Positions 48,132-61,445 of a stretch of 64,000 nt of DNA are shown in pieces. A program made the translations under genes and the position numbers. Under the pieces are notes generated by a model. It did not search any database. It had not been told where the DNA came from and saw only the letters and a program-made list of their open reading frames with translations. Numbering within the stretch: position 1 is the first letter of the stretch; every line of letters starts with the position of its first letter. Origin of the DNA: Massariosphaeria phaeospora (taxonomy: Eukaryota > Ascomycota > Dothideomycetes > Pleosporales); contig JAADJZ010000001.1 in the NCBI GenBank assembly GCA_011032825.1, positions 434,001 through 498,000 on the forward strand, given 5' to 3'.

Positions 48132-48593
48132 TTATATCACAGACCTCACTTCCCTTTTCGTCTTTCTGTGCGCCCTTTTCACCTTCCTCTTCACGTTGAA
48201 GGTTTTGCCTTTGTTGATGAGCGAAGACAATCTCCGCTTCAACTCTTGCCTCCTCGAGATCTTGCCTATGAGTGAGGCGCCGGTAGCCAGTGTGGACGAT
48301 TTGACAGGAACGTTGACTGGAGGGTTGCCGAGCGGAGGAGCACCGAGTGGAGGAGTACCGAGTGCAGGAGGACCGGATGGGGCGGAATCGGTTGGAGACG
48401 CGTAGACTTGCGGCCCTTGAGTAGGAACCACGTTGATAGTAGGGATGTCCTTCGACGGAACGCTCCTCGGCGGAGGGGCAGTAGTGACGGGGATATCGGT
48501 AAACGGAACGTCGCTCGGGGGAGCAGTAGCAGCAGTAGCAGCAGCAGGGGAATCGAGCCACGGGTTGAGATCCGGAACTGACACCGTGCTCAT
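48132..48593 (-). CDS. Possible 153-aa Pro-rich protein with basic tail
   Basis: Frame from an ATG (MSTVSVPDLNPWLDSP). A Pro/Ala/Thr-rich region has 'GTPPLGAPPLGNPP' repeats, followed by a basic C-terminus (ISRRQELKRRLSSLINKG, then many Lys/Arg). No recognised domain. A GTGAGG donor-like site near the end (KRE/GTGAGG) could splice into sequence before 48027, but that join gives a different frame from the 78-aa protein. Unproven. Confidence 0.4.
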   Translation of the reverse strand: MSTVSVPDLNPWLDSPAAATAATAPPSDVPFTDIPVTTAPPPRSVPSKDIPTINVVPTQGPQVYASPTDSAPSGPPALGTPPLGAPPLGNPPVNVPVKSSTLATGASLIGKISRRQELKRRLSSLINKGKTFNVKRKVKRAHRKTKREVRSVI

Positions 48594-49847
48594 ACAGGAA
48601 CCTTGCTCGCTTCAGCAGCAAGTGAGTAGGTAGGTAAGCGTGATGTGATCAATAGGAAAACAGAAACAAAGTCGTAGGGTTGATGATGTGTGTAGGTGTG
48701 TTGCGTTGTGATGCGTTGGGCTGAGCCGAACTGCGTTGAGTGTTGCTGAGTAGAAAGAAACGCTGCGTAGAGTAAAGCTGTAGAGCTGAAGAATGGGGGT
48801 GTGCGGATGAGGATGTGGTGGGTGGATGAGAGTTGAGTTGGTTGAGTTGGTTGAGTTGGGTACGAGCGGTTTGTTTGTTTGGGGGTGGGCGGTGATTACC
48901 TGCCACGACATGGACAAAGGGCGGCGGTGCTTGCCTCCAGCCTTGAGAGAAGGGGCATGTACAAGACCTACCTGCAACAAGGGGAGTATCGGGGGAAGGT
49001 GTCACTCAGCTGGCGCCGACATGCGAGTATGTTGGGACCTCAAGTCTCGCAGCATCTAGAAGCTCGAAATTCTCAGATCTTGCAGCTATCATTTGAATGT
49101 CTCAAAACTATAGATCTTATCTTGTAGCTATCGTTTGGAAATGCTCGAGTCCTCTCGACTACCTAGCGTCTATTGCACGGGGGGGCGCACACATGCTCAA
49201 TCCGCTCCACTCAAACTGCGACTGCTCCGGAAAAAAACACTAAACAATATTGCACAAGAAAAATTGCCCGTAGAGACATTGACTAACTGAATAAGCCGTA
49301 AGACAAAACAAGAAGAGTATTCTAGTACGCAACACAAAAGTCCCCACCACTCCTTTTGAGCAGAAAGCCGAACGTAACGGAACTACTAGCAAGGAAACAA
49401 ACGATGCTAAAACAGTGTTTAAAAAAGAGATATGTGTAAATGAGCGATTTTGAAAAACATGACTGGGTCAAGAAATTGCGCCTGTGTCTTCGTCCATCAT
49501 CAGTGCGCAGCATGGATGTTGCTGCGATGCTAGTGTGATGTGGTGTGTGATGTGTGGCGGTGTTAATAAGGACGAATGATATGATAATGGAGTCCGTTAA
49601 TGTCGTTGATCAAGTCCCTGCATGGAGGCCCGCTCCCTCCTTGCATGTGGTCGTAAGAAATGGATGCGTGCTGTGCGTGCGTGAAAGATAGACGGTGTAA
49701 CCCTCGGTAAGCCCTCGAACGAGCGACAGATATCCCGCCCCGGTGCGCCCCCGGAAGTAAGCAACTCGGAGGCTTTCGCTTCGGTTCCTTCCGAGCGCAG
49801 CGATTATATATTTAACGGCCGTGGTGAGATCTCAATCGGAACGTCGT
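48594..49847. other. Intergenic, 1.25 kb
   Basis: Contains GAGTTG/GGTTGAGTTG tandem motifs near 48829-48860. No gene seen. Confidence 0.4.
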
Positions 49848-50156
49848 CTATGATCGGCCTGTGCTTGCGCGCGCGAGTTCCCGTATCCGGATCGCGGGCC
49901 CTTTGCTCAGTCGTCGGCTGGCGGTCGACGAGGATTTGGAGGTGGTGGACGTGGGCGACGTCGCGTAGATGTACTCGCCGTTGACATACTGGGCGTCGCT
50001 GAAAAAGGTGGTGCGTTTCTCGCGGCGCGTGTAGCGCTGCTCGAGCCGGTACAGCTCAAGTCCTGCAGGGCATCAGCATTGCGTGGGCGCCCGAGTACAA
50101 TGTGCACCCATCCAAGTGGAAGACATACTAGCTTGGAGCTTCTCCATGAAGCCCAT
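49848..50156 (-). CDS. Conserved-looking 80-aa small protein, two exons
   Basis: Exons 50129-50156 and 49848-50062 join across a 66-nt intron (GTATGT...CTGCAG, phase 1). The product starts MGFMEKLQARLELYRLEQRY and continues TRREKRTTFFSDAQYVNGEY. The charged amphipathic start and the 'RRxKRTTFxSDAQYVxGEY' core resemble small uncharacterised proteins I recall from other filamentous ascomycetes; that is memory, not a search. The rest is Ser/Thr-rich with a basic end (TASRRLSKGPAIRIRELARA). No signal peptide or membrane segment. Function unknown. Confidence 0.7.
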
Positions 50157-51223
50157 CTTGAGGCACAACGAATGGATTTCGCGCAAAAGTTGGAGAGAGG
50201 ACGGGTGCTCGAATACAGCGACGTCGGCTCGTAGATATATCCCCGGGTCGAGCTGGGGCTGGGAACGGCTGCAACGCTGAAGCAGAGCCGGCGGCAGGTG
50301 CAGTGTCGACTTTCAGGCTATCCGGTTGTGCGACGTGGGCGAGGAGGGTGAATCAAGGACAGGACGGTTACAAGCAAGCCGAGTCGCCAGAAGGGTCAAC
50401 GAGAGAAGAAACTATGTAACTAGAGGGGGAGCAACGGCAGGCCAGGGTGAGAGGACTCGCAAAGAGCGCAGCTGCGGGACGAAGTACTAGAGTTCACTAG
50501 ACGGTTGGACGCTTGGATGCTCAGATTCGTTCTCGAATCGTTTGCCCGCGGCGTGAGCCACCTGCAGGGTCGAGCCGATGCCATGACTAAACCAGCTAGA
50601 CCCCGGCCCTACAGCACCTCGCAGGCAGAGCATGCAGACAACCCCAACATGAAGACACTGCTGCTTGACTTGTAGAGGCAGGTAGAATGCGCGTTGCTGG
50701 TGCTGTGCCCCCCTCGCCCTCATGCAAATCTTCACCGCTTTTCACCACGAGCCGTGTCTTTTCTTCTCCAGAGCTTCTTTCGCCCATCATCTCTTCTCGA
50801 TGGTATGTACTTGGAGCCCCACCGCCCCAGCGAGTCAGACGACACGAGCGTGGCATCGCCATCGTCCCACCTCTAGACTCCTTCGGGGCGCGAGCAACCG
50901 GACGTGTGGCGACAGCCCCTTGGCACCGCCACTCATTCAAGGGGTTGCATTGATGTCGAAAAACGAAAACAGGCCCAACCGGCTCGGCTGGGAATCAACG
51001 CCAATACTTCATCAAAGCCCATATTCATGCGTACAAAGGGTACGTGCCTTTTGACTGCATTTCTTAGGAAAAATTGCTATGTGGGTGGTAGAACAAAACC
51101 CCTCCACAGCATACCGATAATAGCTCTTCGCGTCCCCAGCATGTGGTCTCCGTGCTTATCCTGGATCTATCCATTACTCCTTGGCCTACACAAAGATGCT
51201 TCTTACGTTCTCTCCGTCCAATT
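50157..51223. other. Intergenic, 1.1 kb
   Basis: Promoter of the 80-aa gene and 3' flank of TPS2, both on the minus strand. No other gene seen. Confidence 0.4.
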
Positions 51224-54212
51224 TTACCGTGTCTGTAATCTTGACTCCGGAACCGACCCTTCAACCACAGCAACAGCTCCAATGTTTCCTGCATCCGCGT
51301 TTCCGTTCAACAGGGAAACGACCGAGATAACATCGGCGGGTTCGACAAGATGCCAGCCGGCCAAAGTCTGCTTAGAACTTGCTCCTACACAGACTGAGAA
51401 GACATGGTCTGGTGGTAGATTTGACTGTCGCAGCGCGCGGAACATGTCTAGACATTGTCAGCAGTCTGTTTCTTTCGTATCACAAGAAGGGGAACATACC
51501 TTCATCTGTAAAGTCATCGCCTAAACAAAGCACGAATTCCAGAGCATTTCCGGGTCCATCGCCGTATTCTTGGACCAATCGTTTTGCAATCTCGCCTTTG
51601 TTCACAAAACGAGGTCGTACCTCGAGATTGGCTTTGCCTGTCATGACTTCGACGTCGTATTTCTTCGCGACTGTTCTCTCCAGATGCTTCTGGCACTCTC
51701 GCGCTTGGAAGGCGCCATACTCCGGGTCCGCTCTTCGGTAATGCCATGTGAGGGCTATCTTTTTGCGCTCGATAAATGATCCTAGCTTCTGTTAACATAG
51801 TTTGGGAACGATGGCAAGGCGCGTACCTTGTGTTCTCTCCGTGTAGTGCTGGAATATCTCTATGACTTCAGCTTGCCACGTCATGTCCGTCTTCTCCGTG
51901 AGATTCTCCCAATCCTCTTGACGTGGATGGCGCATAAAGCTTCCGTGTTCAGCACTAAGACCAAGCTCAGATATATGACCCATCCACTCGTCCAAGAAAG
52001 CTTGATCTCGACCACTAATGATCCAGACAGAGTTCGCTGGATCTGCTGCCAGAGTCTTCAGGGTGCGGATGACACGGTCAGAAGGTATCGCTGCCTGAGG
52101 ATCCTTGACGATGGGAGTCAATGTTCCATCATAGTCGAACATAAATAGGCGTTGCTTTGCTTGTCGGTACTGTTGAAATAGCTTTGTTCGGTCAAGTGCC
52201 GGTGTTGCAAATGACTGATCGAGGGAGGTCAGATTTGTCAACAGTTTCCTCACAAGATTGTTCGTCCACGCTTGTACATTGTTTGCCACAACGTGCGTAT
52301 AAAGTTTGGTATGACTTTCCTTACGGTCCTCGGCGGACATGCTCAAAGCTTCGTTAATGGCGTCAGCTACACCACTCAGATCCCAAGGGTTGATATGAAG
52401 CGCTTCCGCGAGAGAGCCTGCAGTGCCTGAAAACTCGGACAATATCAACGGGCCTTGGTTGTCCTTCTGGCAAATCACATACTCCAGACTAGTGGTGTTC
52501 ATCCCATCGCGTACACTGGTGATGAGACCGACATCCGCAACCCGAAGAAGTGCGAAGTATTCCTCTCGACTTAGGTATTGCGGGTAGTGCTGGACCGGAG
52601 TGAAGCTGAGTGAGCCGTAGTTGCCGTTAATCCTAGCGACGAGATCTGATATCCTATTGACCACCTTGTTCTCAGAATCGTCGCTTTTATCGGCCTTGAG
52701 AGCATTTGGGCTCGTAACCTGGATCAACACAACTTTGTCTCGCCACTGCGGATATTTGCCCAAGAATATTTCAAAGGACTGCAGTTTTTGTACAACACCT
52801 CTGATAGAGTCAAGCCTGTCCCGACCAACAATGAGTTTCTTGCCGGCGTACATCTCCCGGATACCCTTCATTTTTTCTTCTATGACTGGGTCGCCGAAAG
52901 CTTGTTGTTGTGTGGCGGCAGCATTTACGCCGATCGGAAACACATCCACAGCAACATGAGCACCGTAGGCGTCGATTCCCGCCGAGGAAGAGTCGAAACC
53001 GAGTATTCGAGTACAGCAAGATGAGAAGTGACGTGAGTAGCTGTAGGACTGGAAGCCGATCATGTTGGCGCCGAGAACTCCCTCGAGGATCTCTTTCCGT
53101 CTACTAAGACAGCGGTAGAATTCGCTACTGGGAAATGGGACGTGGAGGAAAAACCCAATGTAGGCATTCGGCAAACGCTGTCGAAGTAGACTAGGTAATA
53201 GAAGCAGGTAGAAATCGTGGATGATGATGATGTCCCCGGGCTTGTACATCTCTGAGATCCTATCCGCAAAGAGCCTATTCATACGATAGTAATCCGCCCA
53301 GGATTTCCGTACCGCGCGGCCATCCGCGGGCTCGTTTTGCTTGTAATGAAACAAGGTATAGAGCTCGTGCTCTGCGTATTTGCGCCAGCGGGTTTGGTCT
53401 TTCAATATCACTATGTCATTCTTCTCGTCAATCTCATCAGTCAGCCACACAGGCACGATTCTACCTCCATGGTCCCGCTCGAGCTGAAGTTCCAGACGCT
53501 CTCTATCCGCGCGCCCCACACGAAGGCCTTCCGGTTGTGAGGGGTGTGGAGGCGGCGCCTTACCGTCCACAGGGATTGGAGCTGAAGCTTTGCTTGTAGG
53601 GGCATGAGCAACACTAGAAGTGGGACTAACGTCGCGGATCTCGCCTGTCCATCCCACTAAAGTGTGATTCCAAGGTGAGGAGGAAGAAGCCAAGTAAGAG
53701 AGAGAGTCATACAAAGCAGAGGTTCCGTGCCGCGAATTCAGTTGCCAATCGTTACCGGGAGAGAAGTCAACGCTGTACGGAATAGCGAACGCTGCGCTGA
53801 TGATCCGTCCACTAAGGTTTAGGTCGGGGTGTGCAGCGCGAGGATCCACGTCGGCCAGCTCTTGCTTATAGTCCGGGTCCGCGATTTTGTCGAGACGATG
53901 TAGAAGCTCCTCCCTAGACTGGGCACCAGCCGCGGCCTCGGCTCCGGCTTGGGCCTTGTCGCTGGGGGGAAAGTAGGAGTTCGCGTTCCATTGCGGACCT
54001 GGAGTAACGGTGTTTGGGTCGAATGGCAATCGAGTCTCATGCGTTTTGTGCTCTGGGTCGGTATACGCGGAACCACCAGCTCCATGCACGCCAGGTGTAA
54101 CGGGTACATTGGTGACGGAAGGCTGGAGTGCCGGATGAGTGGCTGTGGACGGTTCAGCCTCGTCTTCAGCAGGCTGAGGGGATGCCTGGGATGGCCGCAT
54201 AGGAGGAGTCAT
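51224..54212 (-). CDS. TPS2: Trehalose-6-phosphate phosphatase (TPS2 type)
   Basis: Dephosphorylates trehalose-6-phosphate in the trehalose synthase complex. Exons are 51827-54212, 51500-51781 and 51224-51447; introns of 45 and 52 nt; 963 aa. A disordered N-terminus of about 130 residues precedes a GT20 synthase-like domain ('IHDFYLLLLPSLLRQRLPNA', 'GFFLHVPFPSSEFYRCLSRR', 'VADVGLITSVRDGMNTTSLE'). A HAD phosphatase domain follows, with 'FMFDYDGTLTPIV' (DxDxT, near residue 690), 'SAEHGSFMRH' and 'CLGDDFTDEDMF' (last acidic motif, across the second intron). The HAD motifs mark the phosphatase rather than the Tps1 synthase. Divergent from the poly(A) polymerase gene. Confidence 0.95.
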
Positions 54213-55225
54213 GGTGGATCGGCCGGTTTACTGTCTTGCGCTGAGCAGACTCTTCTGGCAGTTTGGGGGGACTGTCGGTGGTGTTGCGGTAGGTAAGAAT
54301 GGGGCAGAGAGAGAGAGAGAAAGAGAGAGGGAGAGAGGGGGACAGTATAGTGGGAGTCAACCGGCGGAACCAGATTTGTCGTGAAGCTTTTCTTCAATAT
54401 CACTGTCCACGGCTAGCCTTGACGTTGACCAGTCGTGCCTTCTGTATTTGTTGTGGGAACAGCTGTCTAGCGATGCCGACTCGTCAACTCCACACACAGA
54501 CACACGGCGCCGCGGGGTGATTGCTGGGGTCACACGGTGCGCGCAAGGTGCATTATCTGCCGCGCCGGGACCTGTTGGGCGATGGTAGCGCAGAGGCTGC
54601 ACCTGGACCTGGGTAGCTTTGCGACAGGAATTGGGCGTGGAAGTCGGCAGTGAAGGGCAATCGAGGTGAGAGATGGCGCAGACCTGGCGTGCCTCTTTTA
54701 GCTGCAGCCCACTTTCGACGTCAGTCTTAGGCACGGACCCGGCGGCAGGCCAGGAGCAGCGTGGACGAGATCTGGAGGGGTCAACCTCTTCTTCGGCCTC
54801 GCTGTTGAGTTATGACGTACGGCGGCACTCCCCTCTGCAGAAATTGGCCAGAGGCGCTGCGGGCCAGGCACAGGTACGATTTCTATCGTTGTAACGCGAT
54901 ATGCTGGTTGAAGGTTCGTCAAAGAGCCTGCGGTTGACTTGCGCTCCTCGCCAGCTGCGGGACTTGCCAACCACCTCTGCTGGGTCCAATCTCCGTGGGC
55001 CACTATTATTCTTGTGTTGACTGTGGTGATGAAAATGTCCGGGTGCCCCGCCACGAGATGCTGAGTGCAGGTGCAGCAGGTCCACGGGTGCAGGTCGCTA
55101 TTCCAGGTCTAGCCGCAGCTGGCCTAGCCGTCTTGGCTATCATCTACGTGCCTCTGCTCGCGAAGAACTTCACCCACGCCTTGACGGCGACGGTTCACCA
55201 GTCGCATCTATTCACGGTCCTTACT
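54213..55225. other. Divergent promoter region
   Basis: About 1 kb between TPS2 (minus) and the poly(A) polymerase (plus). A purine-rich GA tract at about 54306-54340 (CT-rich on the TPS2 strand) sits in the probable TPS2 leader. Confidence 0.45.
54336..54340 (-). promoter_or_regulatory. Possible stress-response element
   Basis: CCCCT on the TPS2 strand, about 125 bp before its ATG. Matches the STRE core known for yeast trehalose genes. A five-base match next to a low-complexity tract is weak evidence. Confidence 0.25.
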
Positions 55226-57135
55226 ATGCAGCTGTCGCGTGCCCGGCTCAGATGCCGTTCCCATAACCCGTTCTCCCCCTCAATTGCGCTGTGGCAGCAT
55301 TTCGTTAGCCCAATTCGAAATGCGAGCCATCAACAGCGCCTGTCGTCTGCTGCCGCCGACGTAGCAGAGCCCGCCCCAGAGTCCGATGCCAACCCTCCTA
55401 CCGATCCAGCATCGCCCTCCCAAAAGCCTCAAAATCCGCAAGGGCTTCGCCGGCCCCTCGTTCGCACCATACGGCATGACTGGCCCGTAGCGGCAACTGG
55501 AACGAGCGAGAAACCAGTATATGGTGCTCGAGCACTAGAGGGTATCATGGAGAGGACGCAAAAACAAATAGAGCTCGGGAAAAACTATGACGGCGTCGTG
55601 CTGCCACCAATGCAGGGCAGACCGCTTGTAGCAGAACCGTATTTACCATGGGCTTCTATCCAGAAAAGAGACGGGCCAAAGTACTTTGGAGCCACGTCGG
55701 ATAAGTTCGTTTTGCACCATACTGGAGATCTCGGAGACTTCAAATTCAGGCTGGATCGTGAAATAGCAATGTTCCATGAATACCTCAGACCAAACAAAGT
55801 GGAAGCGCTCGCGCGAAAACAGTTCGTTGAGCAGGTCATAGCTGACGTACAAAAAACACTCCCGACGGCTGCCATTGAGGTTTTTGGATCCGAACGTACT
55901 GGTCTAGCATCCGCGACATCCGACATTGACCTTCGCCTGTGGCGACCAAACAACGTGGAGGATGGGAGCGGGCAGTGCACACCACTCCCACCCCCTCCCG
56001 CACAGCGGAAACAGCTGGTTAAAGATTTACGTCAGCTACACTATCGTAGTTTCTCGCGAAATCCGGAATATATTGCGGCTGAGGTGCTACATTCCCGGTA
56101 TCCGCTTCTTTCGCTTCAACATCGCGATAGTGGCATTGATGTCCAGATCGTCCTGGCAAACGACACGACGTCGTCGAGGAACATTGTCAAGCAATACCTG
56201 GAACAGTATCCTTATCTTGACAAGTTGTATTCCGTTGTAAAGACGATGTTCGATGTCAGAGGTATTTCCGACGTCTACAGAGGGGGTCTCGGATCGTACT
56301 CCATTTTCATGATGATCGTGGCTAGCCTTCAACGAAAGCCGGAAATAAAAACAGCGGGCCATGGACTCAGACATTTTCTGCATTTCTGGACCAATTATGA
56401 TACAACCACCCATGGTCTCTCCATTCAGCCAATGTCTGAATTCAACAAGCTTGAGAACCCCGTCATGACCGAAAAAGCAAAGGCGCAGCTCAAGGTATGT
56501 GCCTTACACCCAAAGCCTACACATGCTTTGCTAACCCGCCGATGTAGAACGGCGAAATCAAGCCACTGCCGAAATTCATGCTGAGCCTGCAAGACCCTGC
56601 AGATCCAACCAACGACCTGGGCCGCAAAGCCGTGTGTTACAAGCACATCAAAGCAACGATAATAAGACTCCGGTACCTGCTCGAATACGATCTCAAGGTA
56701 AACACTAGATACTGTTTACTAGGATCACTCGTCGGCGCCTCGTACGCGTTAAACCTGTCACGCAGACGCAAGCTGCAAGCCCACGGCGAGCGCCTCCTCA
56801 CCGAAATGGAGGCCTCGATGTCCGTCACAGCGCAGCAGATCCGCGAAGCAGACTCGGCGCAGCCGCGGCCGCAGCCTGCAAACGACGCGGCCATGACAAA
56901 AGCTGTCGAAGAGTCGTCACACCTTGGCCATGGAGACGCCATCGCTTCGGTCTTGGGCATGCCAAAGCTCGACGAGTTCGGCGACGGCGAAGAACACCCT
57001 CAGTCAGCCGATACGACAACTACCGGTCCCGTCAAGGTCAAATATTTTCAGGGCCGTGCGGGGCCGGCACTCCAGATGCAAAGGCAGCCAAGTCCCCTCA
57101 GCTATCGGCGAGTATCCCTTGTAACCAAGCCTTAA
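55226..57135 (+). CDS. Non-canonical poly(A) polymerase, probably mitochondrial
   Basis: DNA polymerase beta-like nucleotidyltransferase of the Trf4/mtPAP/TUTase group, adding nucleotides to RNA 3' ends. Exons are 55226-56494 and 56548-57135; a 53-nt intron; 618 aa. The catalytic motif 'VFGSERTGLASATSDIDL' lies near residues 218-236, with the third acidic residue in 'DSGIDVQIVLAND'. The PAP/25A-associated part has 'YLDKLYSVVKTMFDVRGISD' and 'GGLGSYSIFMMIV'. The N-terminus (MQLSRARLRCRSHNPFSPSI) is Arg-rich and acid-free, as in mitochondrial targeting. An in-frame ATG at 55058 would add 56 residues with a hydrophobic segment, so the start is not certain. Confidence 0.85.
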
Positions 57136-57815
57136 ATCTCAAAGACGAAGAGCATAGTTTACGGTAGATCTAGTCGACTATATGTACATTTGTGTATCAT
57201 ATTGTCTGGGGCTTTCATGTCTTATTGAGTTTCGAGAAGCTAGGTACCATAAAGAAGAAATGTTGTGCGAAAGCTGTAGGATAGGTGAATCAAGGTTTAC
57301 CTTTTGTATAATGCCCATGGTATCTACCAATATAGAACAAAGGCGAATGGTCGGGAAGGCCTCTTGAGTAAATGCTGTAGTTGTCAATGGTGGCATCGTT
57401 GGGCTAGCTTATCGTTGTATCAAAAGCTGCCAAGAGTGAACACATGAGCACGGCAGACCTATGTCATCTGTGTGTTGCAAATATAGACCCGCAGCACGCC
57501 TATTATGGACTAGAACCTGGATATGCACAGTGGACCCAAGATCATGGAAAGGGAGACGAAGGCATATCATCGCAAGTAGAGGGGGGTGCAAGAAAGAGAG
57601 CCATTTCTGCTTAAGGGATGATAACACTAAGAAGACCGTTTAGCTTTCTATGCCCGGTATGTGCATGAAAACTCCCATCGACTCGATCCACCATGTCGTT
57701 AGAAACCGCTCTTCCCTATGTCACTCGCCTAGCCATGAACAATAGCCCCCAACCACTGCCATGTACCCCGTTGCAAACGTAAGGAAACCATCACGGGCTA
57801 GGGCCTGGGCCCATG
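57136..57815. other. Convergent 3' spacer
   Basis: 3' flanks of the poly(A) polymerase and UBC4 genes. No other feature seen. Confidence 0.4.
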
Positions 57816-58632
<817 letters not shown>

Positions 58633-59577
58633 CGTGTCGTGTGGTGTAGAGAGTGTCTTGTGGTGTGGTGAGAGAGCGGGTTGCGGGCGAGTGGTGTTGA
58701 CGAGTTGAAGTGGGCTGCAAGCAGAAGAGAGGTTAGCGCCTTGATCCTGGCCCCCGAAACGAAGTGCGGCGTGCGGCGTGCGAGCGAAGGAGCGCCCACG
58801 CACCAAGCACCACGCACCCAACGTACCTTAGTCTCTGACTTTCTGCCTACTGGTTGTCGCTGAGGGAGCCCGTGGGTCGTGCGGAATATGGGAGGTAGTT
58901 GTAGGAGCGGGAGAGTGAGAGGGAGGAGGTGGCGGGCGTGGTTACTATATGTATCAAAGGCCCGGGCGAGACAAGCCCAGCCAGACAATTATTCACCGAC
59001 GTTTTCCCTACCGCGGAGTCTCTAGCAACTAATAGAACGCAGCAGAACGGTCTACTCAGCCTTGCTTTCAAGTTTCATCCTCATCGTACCAACATTCACC
59101 AAGAGCTTGGTCAGCACCGACGTGTTCAGCCTTCTTTCTTCACAGTCTGCCTAGGCGTGAAGTGCTAGCTTGCCACTGCGTCTGCGAGCATTTGTGAGAC
59201 CTTACCAGTCTCGAAACATGAGCCTGCTCCTCTTGCGGAAACGGGATCTCCGGAACTAGCCCTATCTACTACTTGGCTGTGTATAGAATTGTAGCTTTCT
59301 ATAGTGATATTGCTGCGTTAGATAATCCTTTTAGAGGCGCGCAGATTTATCTCTTTAGTTCTGGAGATTCTGTTTCCGTAAGAGCTGAGCTGCTCCTTCT
59401 CAAACCTCGCAGCGGACAGCTGCATGCATGTTTTACTATGTTTGTCGTTCACACGCATGCACGACACGCGCTTGCTAGTGACGCAGCGAACACTTTCATC
59501 AGCAGCGAATATTGGCTCCGGAAAAAGCTTCAAACTCTATATATTTATTTATTCACGGCATCGTTTATTGATCCACG
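58633..59577. other. Intergenic, about 0.95 kb
   Basis: Promoter and leader of UBC4 on one side, 3' flank of the glutaryl-CoA dehydrogenase gene on the other. No extra gene seen. Confidence 0.4.
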
Positions 59578-61007
59578 TCAGCAGAACGCTTGAATACCTG
59601 TGATCGCTCTGCCGAGGATCAAGGCTGTGACATGGTCAGCTGGGGTCTGCAGCATATAGACGTAGCAGGTACTCACCATGAATGTCACTCTGGCCTTCGT
59701 AGGTCTGCGTCACGAAGAGATTTGCGACATGCCTTCCAATGCCATACTCATCGCTTACAGCATTTCCCCCGAAAATCTCTTGAAGTCTGTCCACGTCCAT
59801 TAGCGATGCCACTTGGATCTAACTGAGCGTGCTCACATTCGAGCATTTACCAAGGCTCTGTCACAGTTTTGTCTTTTGATCATGGAAATCATCTCGGGCG
59901 CTGCCTTGCCCTCGTCTTTCAGTCTACCCACCTGAATCGCCGCTAGAATTCCATATGCTGCGTCTGTGGTTGCATCTGCCAGTTTCTTCTGCACAAGTTG
60001 ATACTTTGCGATCGGGTTGCTCTTAAACTGCTTCCTCTCCAATGAGTACTCGCGCGCCCTTGTGATACAATCTTCTAATGCCCCCATAGTACCCCAAGCA
60101 ATGCCGTATCTTGCTGAGTTCAAGCAACTGAAAGGACCCCTCAGGCCTTCTACGTCCGGGAACATGTTTGCTTCGGGCACGGGGCACTCGTCTAGTTGGA
60201 TCATGCCAGTGATAGAAGCCCTGAGGCCATTCTTGTTCTTGATCGGCGGTGTCTCAAGCGTGCCAGGTGGACACTGATCACGCTCTATGACGAACCCCCG
60301 GATCCTTCCCGTACTTTCTAGCTTTGCCCATACGAGAAGTATTTCTGCGATGGGTGAATTCGTAATCCAAGTCTTGGATCCGGAAAGCGAATAGTATCCC
60401 TTCTTTGACGGGTGAGGTTTTGCTGTCGTCTCCATAGAGCCTGGATCAGACCCATGGTTTGGTTCAGTGAGGCCGAAACAGCCTAACAACTTTCCCTTCG
60501 CCATCTCAGGGAGCAGTCTTTCTTTGAGCTCCTCTGTTCCGAACTCCTCAATGCCGCCCATAGCGAGTGCGCTCTGCACTGAATAGCCAGAGCGATAGCC
60601 AGAGTCTACCCTCTCAACCGCTCGCGTGATCATGCCGGAAGCAACACTGCTAACATCCGCGCATCCATAGCCTTGAATGGTCGCTCCCAGGAGACCGAGC
60701 TCTCCCATCTCTTCAAGTATCTTTCTGTCAAATTCTTCCTTTCGATATGCATCTAGAATCTATCAATACATGTTCCAAAACGCGTAGGACGATACGGACC
60801 TAACACTCTTGGAAGCATGCGCTCCTGGCAGTATGACTCCGCAGTGTCGGCTATCGCTAGTTCTTCTTCTGTATACAGATCATTTGAGCCCAGAGGATCT
60901 TTCCAATCAAACGGAGCAGGAGCGTGGAGATGCCGCTTTCCGCTTATCGAGCGACCAACAGGAGGAAACAACCGCCTCGTGGCATGTCGGCAAGCTGGTC
61001 TTAACAT
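59578..61007 (-). CDS. GCDH: Glutaryl-CoA dehydrogenase, mitochondrial
   Basis: FAD-dependent acyl-CoA dehydrogenase of lysine and tryptophan breakdown, turning glutaryl-CoA into crotonyl-CoA. Exons are 60800-61007, 59837-60752, 59677-59786 and 59578-59624; introns of 47, 50 and 52 nt; 426 aa. The N-terminus (MLRPACRHATRRLFPPVGRS) is a mitochondrial targeting type. Marks include 'DPLGSNDLYTEEELAIADTA', 'GCFGLTEPNHGSDPGSMETT', 'YYSLSGSKTWITNSP' and 'LQEIFGGNAVSDEYG'. The C-terminal 'TYEGQSDIHALILGRAITGI' holds the catalytic base Glu405. The two small 3' exons are needed for the active site and are in phase. Divergent from FEN1. Confidence 0.94.
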
Positions 61008-61445
61008 TGCGAGAGAGCTTGTTTAATGATATACAACGGGAAAAATATGCAAATTAGGGAAGGATGAAAATGCTGTAGTTAAAAGGTCGAGCTACCCCAC
61101 AAGATTGGCAATAGAATGTGGAATCATTGAACCGCGGCTTCAGATGCCACTCGACCGCCACCCTTTACTAATGGCCGTACCCCGCCATTGCATCTCAAGG
61201 TTGACGAGTTGGTGCACGCACAATTACTCTCTGCGTCAGACTGACTCAATTTCGCGCGTAAATGCCAAGTAATATAGGGCTGATTTCGCGATTGCGCGCG
61301 GGCGCGACGTGACGTGATTGCCCGATCGTCACTTCCCGAAGCCTCTCCAACCTCTTTCTCTCACCAGTCCACGCAACGCCTTGCCGTAAAACTCTGGCTG
61401 TTCCTCAGTATCAATCGGCTTTTACGGACGGAGAAATCGACAACA
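61008..61445. promoter_or_regulatory. Shared divergent promoter of GCDH and FEN1
   Basis: 438 bp between the two start codons. A GC-rich patch with CGCGCG and a doubled TGACGT-like sequence (GACGTGACGTGATTG at about 61307) lies nearer FEN1. No ACGCGT cell-cycle box was found in it. Confidence 0.5.

Noticed and set aside
54995..55057. Upstream extension of the poly(A) polymerase frame before the ATG at 55058
   Set aside because: No ATG in this stretch; the extension would need a GTG start. The downstream ATG gives a better targeting sequence.
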